Shown here: positions 28,646 through 37,452 of the stretch, piece by piece
How positions within the stretch are numbered: the stretch's first letter is position 1
Layout: every line of letters starts with the position of its first letter
Source of the DNA: Burkholderiales bacterium
GTDB lineage: Bacteria > Pseudomonadota > Gammaproteobacteria > Burkholderiales > Burkholderiaceae_C
Direction: 5' to 3'
Assembly: GCA_019510465.1 (NCBI GenBank)
Contig: JAEKKH010000150.1
Coordinates: 1-44,209, forward strand
Length of the DNA stretch: 44,209 nucleotides
Made by a program: the position numbers and the translations under genes
The notes under the pieces: generated by a model
Databases searched by the model: none
What the model was told of the DNA's origin: nothing
Seen by the model: the letters and a program-made list of their open reading frames with translations, nothing else

Positions 28646-28682
28646 CGGGCAACGACGCGGTCAGCCGCGCGGCGAACCGTCA

Positions 28683-28952
28683 TCAGGCGGCGGCGGGAGC
28701 GCCGACGGCCTTCTTGGCGGCCTGGTCCAGCAGGCGGGCGACGGTCGGCGAGACCTGGGCGCCCACGCCCGTCCAGTAGGTGACGCGATCGAACACGACG
28801 CGCAGCGGCTCTTCCTGGCCCGAGGCCATCGGGTTGTAGAAGCCCACGCGCTCGAGGTAGCGACCGTCGCGGCGCTCGCGCGAGTCGGCGACGACGATGT
28901 TGTAGAACGGGCGCTTCTTGGCACCGCCGCGGGCAAGTCGAATGACGACCAT
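28683..28952 (-). CDS. rpsP: 30S ribosomal protein S16
   Basis: [41 protein letters not shown]. Confidence 0.98.
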   Translation of the reverse strand: MVVIRLARGGAKKRPFYNIVVADSRERRDGRYLERVGFYNPMASGQEEPLRVVFDRVTYWTGVGAQVSPTVARLLDQAAKKAVGAPAAA

Positions 28953-29187
28953 GATGAATTCCTGTGATGTCTGGTGTGTTTGCCGCGCCAGGGAGACACG
29001 CAAGGGCAGGCCAAACGAGGTTGCCGTCCTCGGCCGGAGCCGGTTCGGGCGCTAGGATCCAGCGCCGTTAGATACGCCGGTGCCGAGCTTTCCCGCCGGA
29101 ACGGGAACGGAGCCGGGGCGCCAGCCCCAACGGAGGATCAGTCCGCAAGCTCCCGGCAAGGCACCAGCCAACGCCGAAAACCGCGCA

Positions 29188-29193
29188 TTATAA
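29188..29193 (-). promoter_or_regulatory. Candidate -10 box for the rpsP-rimM-trmD-rplS operon
   Basis: Minus-strand TATAAT (plus strand attata); implies a leader of about 230 nt before rpsP. Confidence 0.45.
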
Positions 29194-29203
29194 ACTGAAC
29201 GCC

Positions 29204-29776
29204 ATGAGTACCGCCACTGCCTCGAACAACGCCTCCCACCTCCTGCTGCGCGACAGCGGCTCCGCCGACATCGCGGCCTGCGCGGCGATCTACCGCGAGG
29301 CGGTACGCCACGGCACCGGCACCTTCGAGCTGGAAGAGCCCGACGACGCCGAGATGGGCCGGCGCCGCGACGCGATCCTCGCCCAGGGCCTGCCCTGGCT
29401 GGTGGCCGAACGCGGCGGCCGCGTGCTGGGCTACGCCTACGCCAACCAGTTCCGCCCGCGCCGCGCCTACCGCTTCTGCGTCGAGGACTCGATCTACCTG
29501 GATCCGGCCGCGCGCGGCCAGGGCCTGGGCAAGCTCCTGCTGGCCGAGCTGACCGCCCGCTGCGAACGCCTGGGCATCCGCCAGATGCTGGCCGTCATCG
29601 GCGACGCGGCCAACGCGGGCTCGATCTCGGTGCACCGGTCCTGCGGCTTCGAGCACAGCGGCGTCTTCAAGGCGGCCGGCTGGAAGTTCGAGCGCTGGCT
29701 GGACGTCGTGATGATGCAGCGCCGCCTCGGCACCGGGGCCGACGCCATGCCGGTCGAACGCGAGGACCTGCGATGA
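29204..29776 (+). CDS. GNAT N-acetyltransferase (phosphinothricin acetyltransferase-like)
   Basis: LGYAYANQFRPRRAYRFCVEDSIYLDPAARGQGLGKLLLAEL...GFEHSGVFKAAGWKFERWLDVVMMQR. Confidence 0.9.
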   Translation: MSTATASNNASHLLLRDSGSADIAACAAIYREAVRHGTGTFELEEPDDAEMGRRRDAILAQGLPWLVAERGGRVLGYAYANQFRPRRAYRFCVEDSIYLDPAARGQGLGKLLLAELTARCERLGIRQMLAVIGDAANAGSISVHRSCGFEHSGVFKAAGWKFERWLDVVMMQRRLGTGADAMPVEREDLR

Positions 29777-29834
29777 GCGCCGCCCGGCCGCCCGAAGGCG
29801 CTCGCACCGCAGTCCGCAGGGCGGAGGTTGCAGT

Positions 29835-30350
29835 ATGAGCGCCGCCGTGTCGCCGGTCGCTCCCGCGCCCCTGCGCGACCCCGCCGACGTCCGCTCCAAG
29901 ACGGCCGCCACCTGGATCGCCCTGCTCGGCGGCAGCCTGGGCCTGCACCACTTCTACCTGCGCGGCTGGCGCAGCGCCTGGGGCTGGCTGTACCCGATCC
30001 CCACGCTCGTCGGCCTGGCGGGCGTCGTGCGCATGCGCAACCTCGGCGTGGACGACCGCCTGTCGTGGGCGCTGATCCCGTGGCTGGGGCTGACCGTCAC
30101 GGTGGCCATGCTGTGCGCCATCGTCTACGGGCTGACCACCGACGCGAAATGGGCCCGCCTGCACGCGGGCGATCCGGCCCGGCCCGTCGTGCAGGCCACG
30201 CGCGAAGAGGACGAGGATTCGCCGCCGCCCGGCCTGGTGCGCACCGGCTGGGGCCCGGTCCTGGGCGTGATCCTGGCGCTGATGATCGGTGGCGGCGTGC
30301 TGATGGGCACGATCGCGTTCACGGTCGAACGGCTGTTCTATCTGCGCTGA
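29835..30350 (+). CDS. TM2 domain-containing membrane protein
   Basis: KTAATWIALLGGSLGLHHFYLRGWRSAWGWLYPIPTLVGLAG (TM2 signature). Confidence 0.82.
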   Translation: MSAAVSPVAPAPLRDPADVRSKTAATWIALLGGSLGLHHFYLRGWRSAWGWLYPIPTLVGLAGVVRMRNLGVDDRLSWALIPWLGLTVTVAMLCAIVYGLTTDAKWARLHAGDPARPVVQATREEDEDSPPPGLVRTGWGPVLGVILALMIGGGVLMGTIAFTVERLFYLR

Positions 30351-30424
30351 GGGAATATCCGCGCCACTTCCCCGATCTGGCATGCACGGGCCGCGACGGC
30401 CGCATGTCAACGAAGGAGTGAGCC

Positions 30425-30718
30425 ATGGACGACCGCACGACACGCCCCCTCACGCGCCGCCACGCGCTGCGCCATACCGCCGCCCTCGGCGTGGGTGCGG
30501 CCGTCGCATGGCTGGCGGCCACCCCGGTCGCCGCGCAGGCCAAGCTCGCCAAGGACGCCGTCAAGTACGTCGACAAGGGCGACGTGCCGGGCAAGGACTG
30601 CGACGACTGCAGGCACTACCTCGCGCCGGCAAAGGCGGACGGGCCGGCGAGCTGCCGCCTCGTCGAAGGCGCGATCAGCCCGCACGGACACTGCGCGGCA
30701 TTCACGCCCCGGGCCTGA
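30425..30718 (+). CDS. HiPIP-like high-potential iron-sulfur protein with Tat-like leader
   Basis: TRRHALRHTAALGVGAAVAWLA leader; four cysteines CDDCRHYLAPAKADGPASCRLVEGAISPHGHCAAF. Confidence 0.75.
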   Translation: MDDRTTRPLTRRHALRHTAALGVGAAVAWLAATPVAAQAKLAKDAVKYVDKGDVPGKDCDDCRHYLAPAKADGPASCRLVEGAISPHGHCAAFTPRA

Positions 30719-30863
30719 GCGCGCCGCGCGCCGCGGCCGCCCTCTCATGGCGAGAGGCGCGAAAAAGGCGACCGGCACGCGCGCCGTGGCGTGGCCTGCA
30801 ACGCCTGCGGCCGCCGGTGCACCGGGAGATGAACGGACGTTGGAGGGCTCTCCCTAAGTTTCA

Positions 30864-30908
30864 TGTTGCACCGCAGCAAACCTGGAATACAATTGCTGCA
30901 CTGCACCA
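30864..30908 (+). promoter_or_regulatory. Phasin promoter with two inverted TTGCTGCNNTGCA-type motifs flanking the -10 box
   Basis: tgttgcaccgcagcaa (30864-30879), TACAAT (30888-30893), ttgctgcactgca (30893-30905). Confidence 0.5.
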
Positions 30909-30928
30909 TCCAACCCCGGAGATCCACC

Positions 30929-31387
30929 ATGACCACCGCTTTCGCCTTCCCGTCCTTCCCCGCTTTCCAAGGTAGCGAGAAGTTCTCGCCCGAAGCGATC
31001 CAGGCCAACCTGCGCCCCGTCATGGAACAGGTGCAAGCCTGGGCCGACCTCGGCAAGAAGCACTTCGACGAGAGCCGCGCCGCCGCCGAAGCCGCGCTGA
31101 AGTCGTTCTCCGGCGTGAAGGATCCGCAGGCCGCCATCGACGTCCTGAAGGCCAACACGCAACAAGGCCTCCTGCTGGCCGGCGAACAGCTGCGCGCCTC
31201 CGCCGAGCTGGGCGTCTCCCAGTTCCACGCCAGCGTGGACGCCGCCACCGCCAAGCTGCCGCAGGCCGACGCCTTCGCGCCGGTCACCAAGGGCCTGAAG
31301 GCCGGCGTCGACGCCGCCCACAACTCGCTGGCCTCGGTGCTCGACCAGGTCGCCCCGGTCGCGAAGAAGACCTCGCGCCGCGCCTGA
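30929..31387 (+). CDS. Phasin family protein
   Basis: FSPEAIQANLRPVMEQVQAWADLGKKHFDESRAAAEAALKSFSGVKDPQAAIDVLKANTQQGLLLAGEQLRASAELGVSQF. Confidence 0.9.
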   Translation: MTTAFAFPSFPAFQGSEKFSPEAIQANLRPVMEQVQAWADLGKKHFDESRAAAEAALKSFSGVKDPQAAIDVLKANTQQGLLLAGEQLRASAELGVSQFHASVDAATAKLPQADAFAPVTKGLKAGVDAAHNSLASVLDQVAPVAKKTSRRA

Positions 31388-31402
31388 TCCTCGCGCTCCG
31401 CG

Positions 31403-31438
31403 AAACGCCCTCCCCGGCTTGCCGGTGAGGGCGTTTTT
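31403..31438 (+). terminator. Rho-independent terminator after the phasin gene
   Basis: aaacgccctccccggcttgccggtgagggcgttttt. Confidence 0.9.
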
Positions 31439-31461
31439 CGTTTCGCGGCCCGGTGTCGGCT

Positions 31462-31580
31462 GTGGGGTCAGGTCTTGAACGTTGCGCGGCCATGGGGTCA
31501 GGTCTTGAATGTTGCGCGGCGAGGCCGTCCGATCTCGCCGAGGCGTCATCGCGCAACATTCAAGACCTGACCCCATGGCC
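31462..31580. repeat. REP-like repeat cluster (two direct copies, one inverted)
   Basis: tggggtcaggtcttgaacgttgcgcgg; tggggtcaggtcttgaatgttgcgcgg; gcgcaacattcaagacctgacccca. Perfect 30-bp inverted repeat 31488-31517 / 31551-31580. Confidence 0.92.
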
Positions 31581-31607
31581 CCGCGGGCCCCTACCCGCGA
31601 CGGCGGG

Positions 31608-32618
31608 TCAGAACAGGAAGCTGCTCAGCGCCGAGAAGATGCCGGCCACGATCGCGGCCGCCGGGATCGTGAAGATCCAGGCCCAGACGATGTTGCCGGC
31701 CACGCCCCAGCGCACCGCCGAGGCGCCGCGCACGCTGCCGACGCCGACGATGGCGCCGGTGATCGTGTGCGTGGTCGACACCGGCACGCCCAGCGTCGAG
31801 GCCAGGAACAGCGTCAGCGCGCCGCCGAACTCGGCGCAGAAGCCGCCCACCGGCTTGAGCTTGGTGATGCGCTGGCCCATGGTCTTGACGATGCGCCAGC
31901 CGCCGAACATCGTGCCCAGGCCGATGGCCACGTAGCAGGCCCAGATCACCCAGCCCGGGGGCATCGAGGCACCGGCCGGCGCGTAGTTCGTGGCCACCAG
32001 CAGCAGCCAGATGATGCCGATGGTCTTCTGCGCGTCGTTGCCGCCGTGGCCCAGCGAGTACATGCCGGCCGAGATCAGCTGCAGCCGCCGGAACCAGCCG
32101 TCGATGCGCAGCGGCGGCTGGCGCCGGCAGATCCACGCCACGACGATCAGCGTGGTGGCGCCCAGCACGAAGCCCAGCAGCGGCGAGACGACGATGAAGG
32201 TGATCGTCGGCCAGATGCCCGAGAGCATCAGGTGCGAGGCGCCGCCGCGGCCGATCACGGCGCCGACGATGCCGCCGATCAGCGCGTGCGAACTGCTGGA
32301 CGGAATGCCGTACCACCACGTGAAGACGTTCCACGCGATGGCCCCGACCAGCGCGCCGAAGATGACGTGATGGTCGACGAACGACGGGTCGACGATGCCC
32401 TTGCCGACCGTGGCCGCGACCTTCAGGTGGAAGATCCAGATGGCCACGATGTTGAAGAAGGCGGCGAACAGCACCGCGGTCTGCGGCTTGAGCACCCCGG
32501 TGGACACGACGGTGGCGATGGAGTTCGCCGCGTCGTGGAAGCCGTTCATGAAGTCGAACAGGACCGCCAGCACCACGAGCATGGCGACCAGGCCGAAGCC
32601 GATCTGGAGCGAGTGCAT
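31608..32618 (-). CDS. pit: Inorganic phosphate transporter (Pit family)
   Basis: VLFDFMNGFHDAANSIATVVSTGVLKP...GIPSSSSHALIGGIVGA...LGVPVSTTHTITGAIVGVG. Confidence 0.95.
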   Translation of the reverse strand: MHSLQIGFGLVAMLVVLAVLFDFMNGFHDAANSIATVVSTGVLKPQTAVLFAAFFNIVAIWIFHLKVAATVGKGIVDPSFVDHHVIFGALVGAIAWNVFTWWYGIPSSSSHALIGGIVGAVIGRGGASHLMLSGIWPTITFIVVSPLLGFVLGATTLIVVAWICRRQPPLRIDGWFRRLQLISAGMYSLGHGGNDAQKTIGIIWLLLVATNYAPAGASMPPGWVIWACYVAIGLGTMFGGWRIVKTMGQRITKLKPVGGFCAEFGGALTLFLASTLGVPVSTTHTITGAIVGVGSVRGASAVRWGVAGNIVWAWIFTIPAAAIVAGIFSALSSFLF

Positions 32619-32634
32619 CGAACCCGGCTCCGAC

Positions 32635-33282
32635 TTACGAATTTTCGAGGATGATGCCCTCGACGATGTTGGACACGTCCTCGCAGCGGTCGGAGATCGT
32701 CTCCAGGTGCTCGTAGATCGCCTTGAGCTTGATCAGCTCGCGGGTGTCGATCTCGTCGCGGAACAGGCGCGACATCGCCGCGCGCATCACGCGATCTGCG
32801 TCGGACTCGAGGTGGCCGATCTCCACGCAGGTCTTGAGCGCCGCCTCGGCGACCTCGGCCTCGCGCAGGCGGGCCAGCAGGCTCACGACGTGCTGGACGC
32901 GGTCGCAGCAGCGCACCGAGATCTCGCACAGGCGCAGCACGTCCTCGCTGACGCGCGTCACGTTGTACAGCGACAGCACCTCGCTGGTGTCCTGCAACAG
33001 GTCGGCGATGTCGTCCATCGAGTTGATCAGGCTTCGGATCTGCTCGCCATCGATCGGCGTGATGAACGTGCGATGCAGCAGGCGGTGCACTTCGGCCGTC
33101 ACCTTGTCGGCTGCGCGCTCGGCCACGTCCACTTCCGACGCGTACTTCTCGCGCAGGGCCAAGTCGTTGTAGTTCTGGATCATCGCCATGAAGGCGCGCG
33201 CGCCTTCGGTCGTGTGCGCCGCGTGCTGGTCGAACAGCTCGAAAAAGTTGCCGTCGCGCGGCAGCAGCTTGCTGAACCACAT
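32635..33282 (-). CDS. DUF47 family (PhoU-like) protein
   Basis: LLPRDGNFFELFDQHAAHTTEGARAF...; located directly upstream of pit. Confidence 0.92.
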   Translation of the reverse strand: MWFSKLLPRDGNFFELFDQHAAHTTEGARAFMAMIQNYNDLALREKYASEVDVAERAADKVTAEVHRLLHRTFITPIDGEQIRSLINSMDDIADLLQDTSEVLSLYNVTRVSEDVLRLCEISVRCCDRVQHVVSLLARLREAEVAEAALKTCVEIGHLESDADRVMRAAMSRLFRDEIDTRELIKLKAIYEHLETISDRCEDVSNIVEGIILENS

Positions 33283-33436
33283 GGTCTGGAATCCTCTTGG
33301 GTGCGTGACGGGGCCCGGGGTCAGGCCCACTTTTCAGGAGTCGGGGAGAACGTCGACCCGGTGCCCACCGCTCAGGCGGCGGCGTGCGGACGCCGGCAGG
33401 GTCGAAAACGTCGGTGCGGCGCATTGTACGAGGACG

Positions 33437-33454
33437 CCGTCACATTTCTGACAC
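33437..33454 (-). promoter_or_regulatory. Candidate degenerate Pho box upstream of DUF47-pit
   Basis: Minus strand gTGTCAgAAATgTGacgg, followed after 8 nt by TACAAT (plus strand 33423-33428). Confidence 0.3.
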
Positions 33455-33546
33455 ATGGCGGCGCCGCGGACGCACTGAAAACCCGCGGGACGCGGCATCC
33501 TGCCGGTGCCGCCCGGCCGCGGCACCGCGGCCGCAACCGACGACCG

Positions 33547-34086
33547 TCAGGGCGCCAGGACCTCGACACGCTGCGACGGATCGCCCGACGCCGCCGCCAG
33601 CAGCCCGTCCACGCGCCCGGCCCCGGGAATCATGCCGCGCGGCCAGAGTTCGGCCAGCGGCGCCAGCACGAAGGCGCGCTGCGCGGCGCGCGGATGCGGC
33701 AGCACCAGCCGGTCGTCGGCCAGCACGAGGCCACCGTCGTCGCCGCGCACGCCGTACAGCAGCACGTCGAGATCGAGCGTGCGCGGCGCGTTGCGGTACG
33801 GGCGCTCGCGGCCGAAGCGCTGCTCGATGGCCTGCAGCGCCTCCAGCAGCGCATGCGGCGCGAGCGTGGTGCGCAGGCGCGCGACGGCGTTGACGTAGTC
33901 GGGGCCGTGCGAATCGATCGGCGCGCTGCGCCACATCGACGAGGCGGCGAAGCCGTCCGGCAGCGACAGCGCGCGCAGCGCGTCCAGCGCCCCGCGCAAG
34001 GCGGCGCGCGCGTCGCCGAGGTTGGCGCCGAGGCCGACGAAGGCCGTGGCGCCGGACGGCTCACTCGGCGGCGTCGCCGTCGTCAT
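33547..34086 (-). CDS. folK: 2-amino-4-hydroxy-6-hydroxymethyldihydropteridine pyrophosphokinase
   Basis: AFVGLGANLGDARAAL...FGRERPYRNAPRTLDLDVLLYG...LPHPRAAQRAFVLAPLAEL. Confidence 0.95.
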   Translation of the reverse strand: MTTATPPSEPSGATAFVGLGANLGDARAALRGALDALRALSLPDGFAASSMWRSAPIDSHGPDYVNAVARLRTTLAPHALLEALQAIEQRFGRERPYRNAPRTLDLDVLLYGVRGDDGGLVLADDRLVLPHPRAAQRAFVLAPLAELWPRGMIPGAGRVDGLLAAASGDPSQRVEVLAP

Positions 34087-35950
34087 CCTCGTCGTCCTGG
34101 AACGCGGGGCCGACGGCCTTCTTGCGGCCACTGCGCCGGCGGCGCACGACGTTGGCCTTCTTCTCGACCTTGTCCATCAGCACGCGCGCCGAGGCCACGT
34201 CCGATTCGGTGGCGTCGTCCGCGATGGCCACGAGCAACTGGTCGGCGAAGTCGCGCAGGAGCTGCTGGGTGGCGGTCAGGGGCGGCGCGTCGGGACCCAC
34301 GGTGCCGAATGGCATCTCGGCGTTGTCCAGCAGGCTGCGTAGCGCGGCGCGATCGGTCTCGGCGGCGCCGTCGGACAGCGCGGCGCGCGCGGCTGCCACG
34401 AGCTTGTGCATCTGCTGCTTGGCCACGCTCACGCGCGGCGCGGGCGTGGGGGCGCGCTCCCCGTCAGGCGCGGGTGCGCCGGCGGCGTCGCTCGCGCTCG
34501 CGGGCGCGGTGGCCTTGAGCGGACGCGGGTCGCGCGGCGCCGCCCTGGGTTCGCGCGGCCTGGACTGCTGCTGCTTGCGCGCGGCCTCGACCAGCTCGCG
34601 GCGCTGCGGGTCGTCGCCCGACGAGTAGTCCTCCCACCATTGCGCCAGGGCTTCGTCCACCTCGCCGGCCTCGGCGCGCAGGCGCATGAAGTCGAACGCG
34701 GCGCGAAAGCGCGGCTGCGCCAGCATCGCGGCGGGCGACGTGCCGGTGCGCTTGTCGAAGCGCGGCTGCATCAGCCAGATCTCGCGCATGTCGGCGGCGA
34801 GCTTGCCGCGGCCGGAGATGTCGCCGATGCGCGCGTCGAACGTCGCGTCGACGGCCTGCTGCAGCGCCGGCATCAGCGCCTCGCCCTGCCCGCGCAGGGC
34901 CTGCCAGCGCTGCGCCACCTCGTGCCAGAAGATGCACGCCATCAGGAAGCTGGGCGCCACCGGCTTGCCTTCGTTGACGCGGCGGTCGGTGTCGGCCAGC
35001 GCGCGGTTGACGAAGGCCTCGCGGCCGGGATCGCTCGCGATGCCCAGGAAGTGCGCGTCGAGGATGGGGAAGGTGTCGCGGTCGAGCCCGTACTTCTTCA
35101 GCACCTCGAGACTGGCCAGCGAGTGGCCCGTCTGCAGCAGCTTGATCATCTCGTCGAACAGCCGCGAGGCCGGCACGTTGGCCAGCAGCGCCTTCATCTT
35201 GCGGATCGGCGCTTCGGTCTTCGCCTCGATCTTGTAGCCCATCTTCGCGGCGAAACGCAGCACGCGGATGATGCGCACCGGGTCCTCGCGGTAGCGGGTC
35301 TCGGGGTCGCCGATCATGCGCAGCAGCCTGGCCTTGGAATCGGCGATGCCGCCGTGGTAATCGACCACCGTCTGGGTCGACGGGTCGTAGTACATCGCGT
35401 TGACGGTGAAGTCGCGCCGCGCGGCGTCCTCGATCTGCGGGCCCCAGACGTTGTCGCGCAGCACGCGGCCGCTGGCGTCCACGGCGTGGCTCTTGCCATC
35501 GAGCTCGTTGCGCGAGGTCTTCTCGTTGCCCTGGACGGCCGCGGAGTCGACTGCGTTGTCGAGGTAGGCGCGGAAGGTGGAGACCTCGATCTGCTCGTGC
35601 TCGCGGCCGCGGCCGTAGATCACGTGCACCAGGCGGAAGCGCCGGCCGACGATGAAGGCGCGGCGGAACAGGCCCTTGACCTGCTCGGGCGTCGCGTTGG
35701 TGGCGACGTCGAAGTCCTTCGGGCGCAGGCCCACCAGCAGGTCGCGCACCGCGCCGCCGACGATGTAGGCCTCGTAGCCCGCGTCCTGCAGCGTCTTGAC
35801 GACGCGCACGGCCGGATCGGCGACGAGCTTGGGATCGATCTTGTGCTGGTCGACGCCGTATTCGGCGCGCTCGCCGAGTGCGACACCGGCGGGCAGGACA
35901 TCGGCGGCGGGCGTCTTGCCCAGCAGTCGGTCGATGAATTTGCGGATCAT
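34061..35950 (-). CDS. pcnB: Polynucleotide adenylyltransferase (poly(A) polymerase I)
   Basis: YEAYIVGGAVRDLLVGLRPKDFDVATNATPEQVKGLFRRAFIVGRRFRLVHV...RRDFTVNAMYYD; Lys/Pro/Ala-rich C-terminal extension. Confidence 0.95.
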   Translation of the reverse strand: MIRKFIDRLLGKTPAADVLPAGVALGERAEYGVDQHKIDPKLVADPAVRVVKTLQDAGYEAYIVGGAVRDLLVGLRPKDFDVATNATPEQVKGLFRRAFIVGRRFRLVHVIYGRGREHEQIEVSTFRAYLDNAVDSAAVQGNEKTSRNELDGKSHAVDASGRVLRDNVWGPQIEDAARRDFTVNAMYYDPSTQTVVDYHGGIADSKARLLRMIGDPETRYREDPVRIIRVLRFAAKMGYKIEAKTEAPIRKMKALLANVPASRLFDEMIKLLQTGHSLASLEVLKKYGLDRDTFPILDAHFLGIASDPGREAFVNRALADTDRRVNEGKPVAPSFLMACIFWHEVAQRWQALRGQGEALMPALQQAVDATFDARIGDISGRGKLAADMREIWLMQPRFDKRTGTSPAAMLAQPRFRAAFDFMRLRAEAGEVDEALAQWWEDYSSGDDPQRRELVEAARKQQQSRPREPRAAPRDPRPLKATAPASASDAAGAPAPDGERAPTPAPRVSVAKQQMHKLVAAARAALSDGAAETDRAALRSLLDNAEMPFGTVGPDAPPLTATQQLLRDFADQLLVAIADDATESDVASARVLMDKVEKKANVVRRRRSGRKKAVGPAFQDDEDDDGDAAE

Positions 35951-36624
35951 TCGAAAAGCCTCAGGAATCGCCAGCCGCGCTCCGCGGCCACGGCTTCCAG
36001 CGCGGCCGACGGATTGGTCGCGACGGGGTCGGTGGCCCGCTCCATGAGGGGCAGGTCGTTGATGGAATCACTGTAAACGGTGACGCGTTCGAAATCGCCC
36101 CAGGCGGCGCCCTGGCGCTCGAGCCACTGGCCCACGCGCGTGACCTTGCCGTGCTGGTACGTCGGCACGCCCCGGATGGCGCCCGTGACGGCACCCGCGG
36201 CGTCGCGCTCGAGCTCGATGGCCAGGAGATCGGCCACGCCGAACGCCTGCGCGATCGGGCGCGTGACGAACTCGTTGGTGGCCGTGACGATGGCCACCCG
36301 ATCGCCCGCGTCCTGGTGCTGCTTGACGAGCGCCAGCGCCTGCGGGTGGATCATCGGCTGGATGACCTCGCGCATGAAGCGGGCGTGGATGTCGGCCTGC
36401 TCCTGCGCGCTGCGCTCGCGCCAGACGGAGGTGGCGAAGTCCACGTAGGCATGCACGTCGAGCGCGCCGGCCACGTAGGTCGCGTAGAACGCGTCGTTGC
36501 GGCGCCGCCAGGTGTCGCCGTCGGCCCAGCCGACCGCGACCATGAACTCGCCGAACGAGTGGTCGGAGTCGCCGGGGATGAGCGTGCCGTCGAGGTCGAA
36601 CAGCGTGAGCTTGCGATCGGTCAT
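35947..36624 (-). CDS. HAD-IB family hydrolase (phosphoserine phosphatase-like)
   Basis: LTLFDLDGTLIPGDSDHSFGEFM...VTVYSDSINDLPLMERATDPVATNP. Confidence 0.92.
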   Translation of the reverse strand: MTDRKLTLFDLDGTLIPGDSDHSFGEFMVAVGWADGDTWRRRNDAFYATYVAGALDVHAYVDFATSVWRERSAQEQADIHARFMREVIQPMIHPQALALVKQHQDAGDRVAIVTATNEFVTRPIAQAFGVADLLAIELERDAAGAVTGAIRGVPTYQHGKVTRVGQWLERQGAAWGDFERVTVYSDSINDLPLMERATDPVATNPSAALEAVAAERGWRFLRLFE

Positions 36625-37394
36625 TCGGGAGACGGTGGTTCGGCCTGCTCTTCGTCGAGCATGCGCTTGAGCAGCGGCACGGTGACGGCGCGCTTCTCGG
36701 CCAGCGCGAAGCTGTCGAGGCGGTGCAGCAGCTGCATCAGGCTCTTCAGGTCGCGCGAGAAGCGGGCCAGGATGTAGTCCAGCACCTCGTCGCCCAGCAC
36801 GAGGCCGCGGCGGCGCGCCTCCTGGTGCAGCGCGTCGCGCGTGCCGGCCTCGGCCAGCGGGTGGATCTGGTGCACGGGCCCCCAGCCGAGCCGCGTGCGC
36901 AGGTCCTCGCGCACCAGCAGGTCGACGGGCGGGAAGCGGCCGGCCGAGACGAACTGCACGCCCAGGCGCGCCCCGGCGGCGGACGACTCGGCCAGCGCGA
37001 GCGCCGCGCCGGCGACCCCTTCGGCGAGCGCGTCCAGCACGCCCCCCATGCGGCTCGCGGCCTCGACGAACAGCAGGAAGGCCGCGTGCTGCTGCTCGGC
37101 CGTCCACTGGTCGACGCCATCGAGCAGCACCAGCGCGGCGTCCTCGGCCAGGGTCCATGGCGTCGACGACGCGGCGTCGAACCACTGCGCCACCTGGCCG
37201 GCCTCGATCGCGCGCGCCTGCAGCTCGCGCAGCAACTGCGTCTTGCCGGCGCCGGCCGGGCCCCAGAGGTAGACCGGCGCGCCGGGCCAGGACTGCTCGC
37301 GCAGCTCGGCGACCACCGCGGCGTTGTCGCCCGGCAGGAAGCCGGCGAACGCGGGCACCGGGTCCCACGCGAGGTCGAGGATCAGCTGACGCAT
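36621..37394 (-). CDS. hda: DnaA regulatory inactivator Hda
   Basis: MRQLILDLAWDPVPAFAGFLPGDN...YLWGPAGAGKTQLLREL...DLKSLMQLLHRLDSFALAEKRAVTVPLLKRML. Confidence 0.95.
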   Translation of the reverse strand: MRQLILDLAWDPVPAFAGFLPGDNAAVVAELREQSWPGAPVYLWGPAGAGKTQLLRELQARAIEAGQVAQWFDAASSTPWTLAEDAALVLLDGVDQWTAEQQHAAFLLFVEAASRMGGVLDALAEGVAGAALALAESSAAGARLGVQFVSAGRFPPVDLLVREDLRTRLGWGPVHQIHPLAEAGTRDALHQEARRRGLVLGDEVLDYILARFSRDLKSLMQLLHRLDSFALAEKRAVTVPLLKRMLDEEQAEPPSPE

Positions 37395-37452
37395 GCGATC
37401 CCCCTGGATGCAGCGCGCCGCGGCATTCGCGCTTCGGAGCGGCCGTGCGCGC

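Noticed and set aside
33317-33330. ggggtcaggcccac as another REP copy
   Set aside because: Only about 9 nt shared with the REP-like core; too short to claim.
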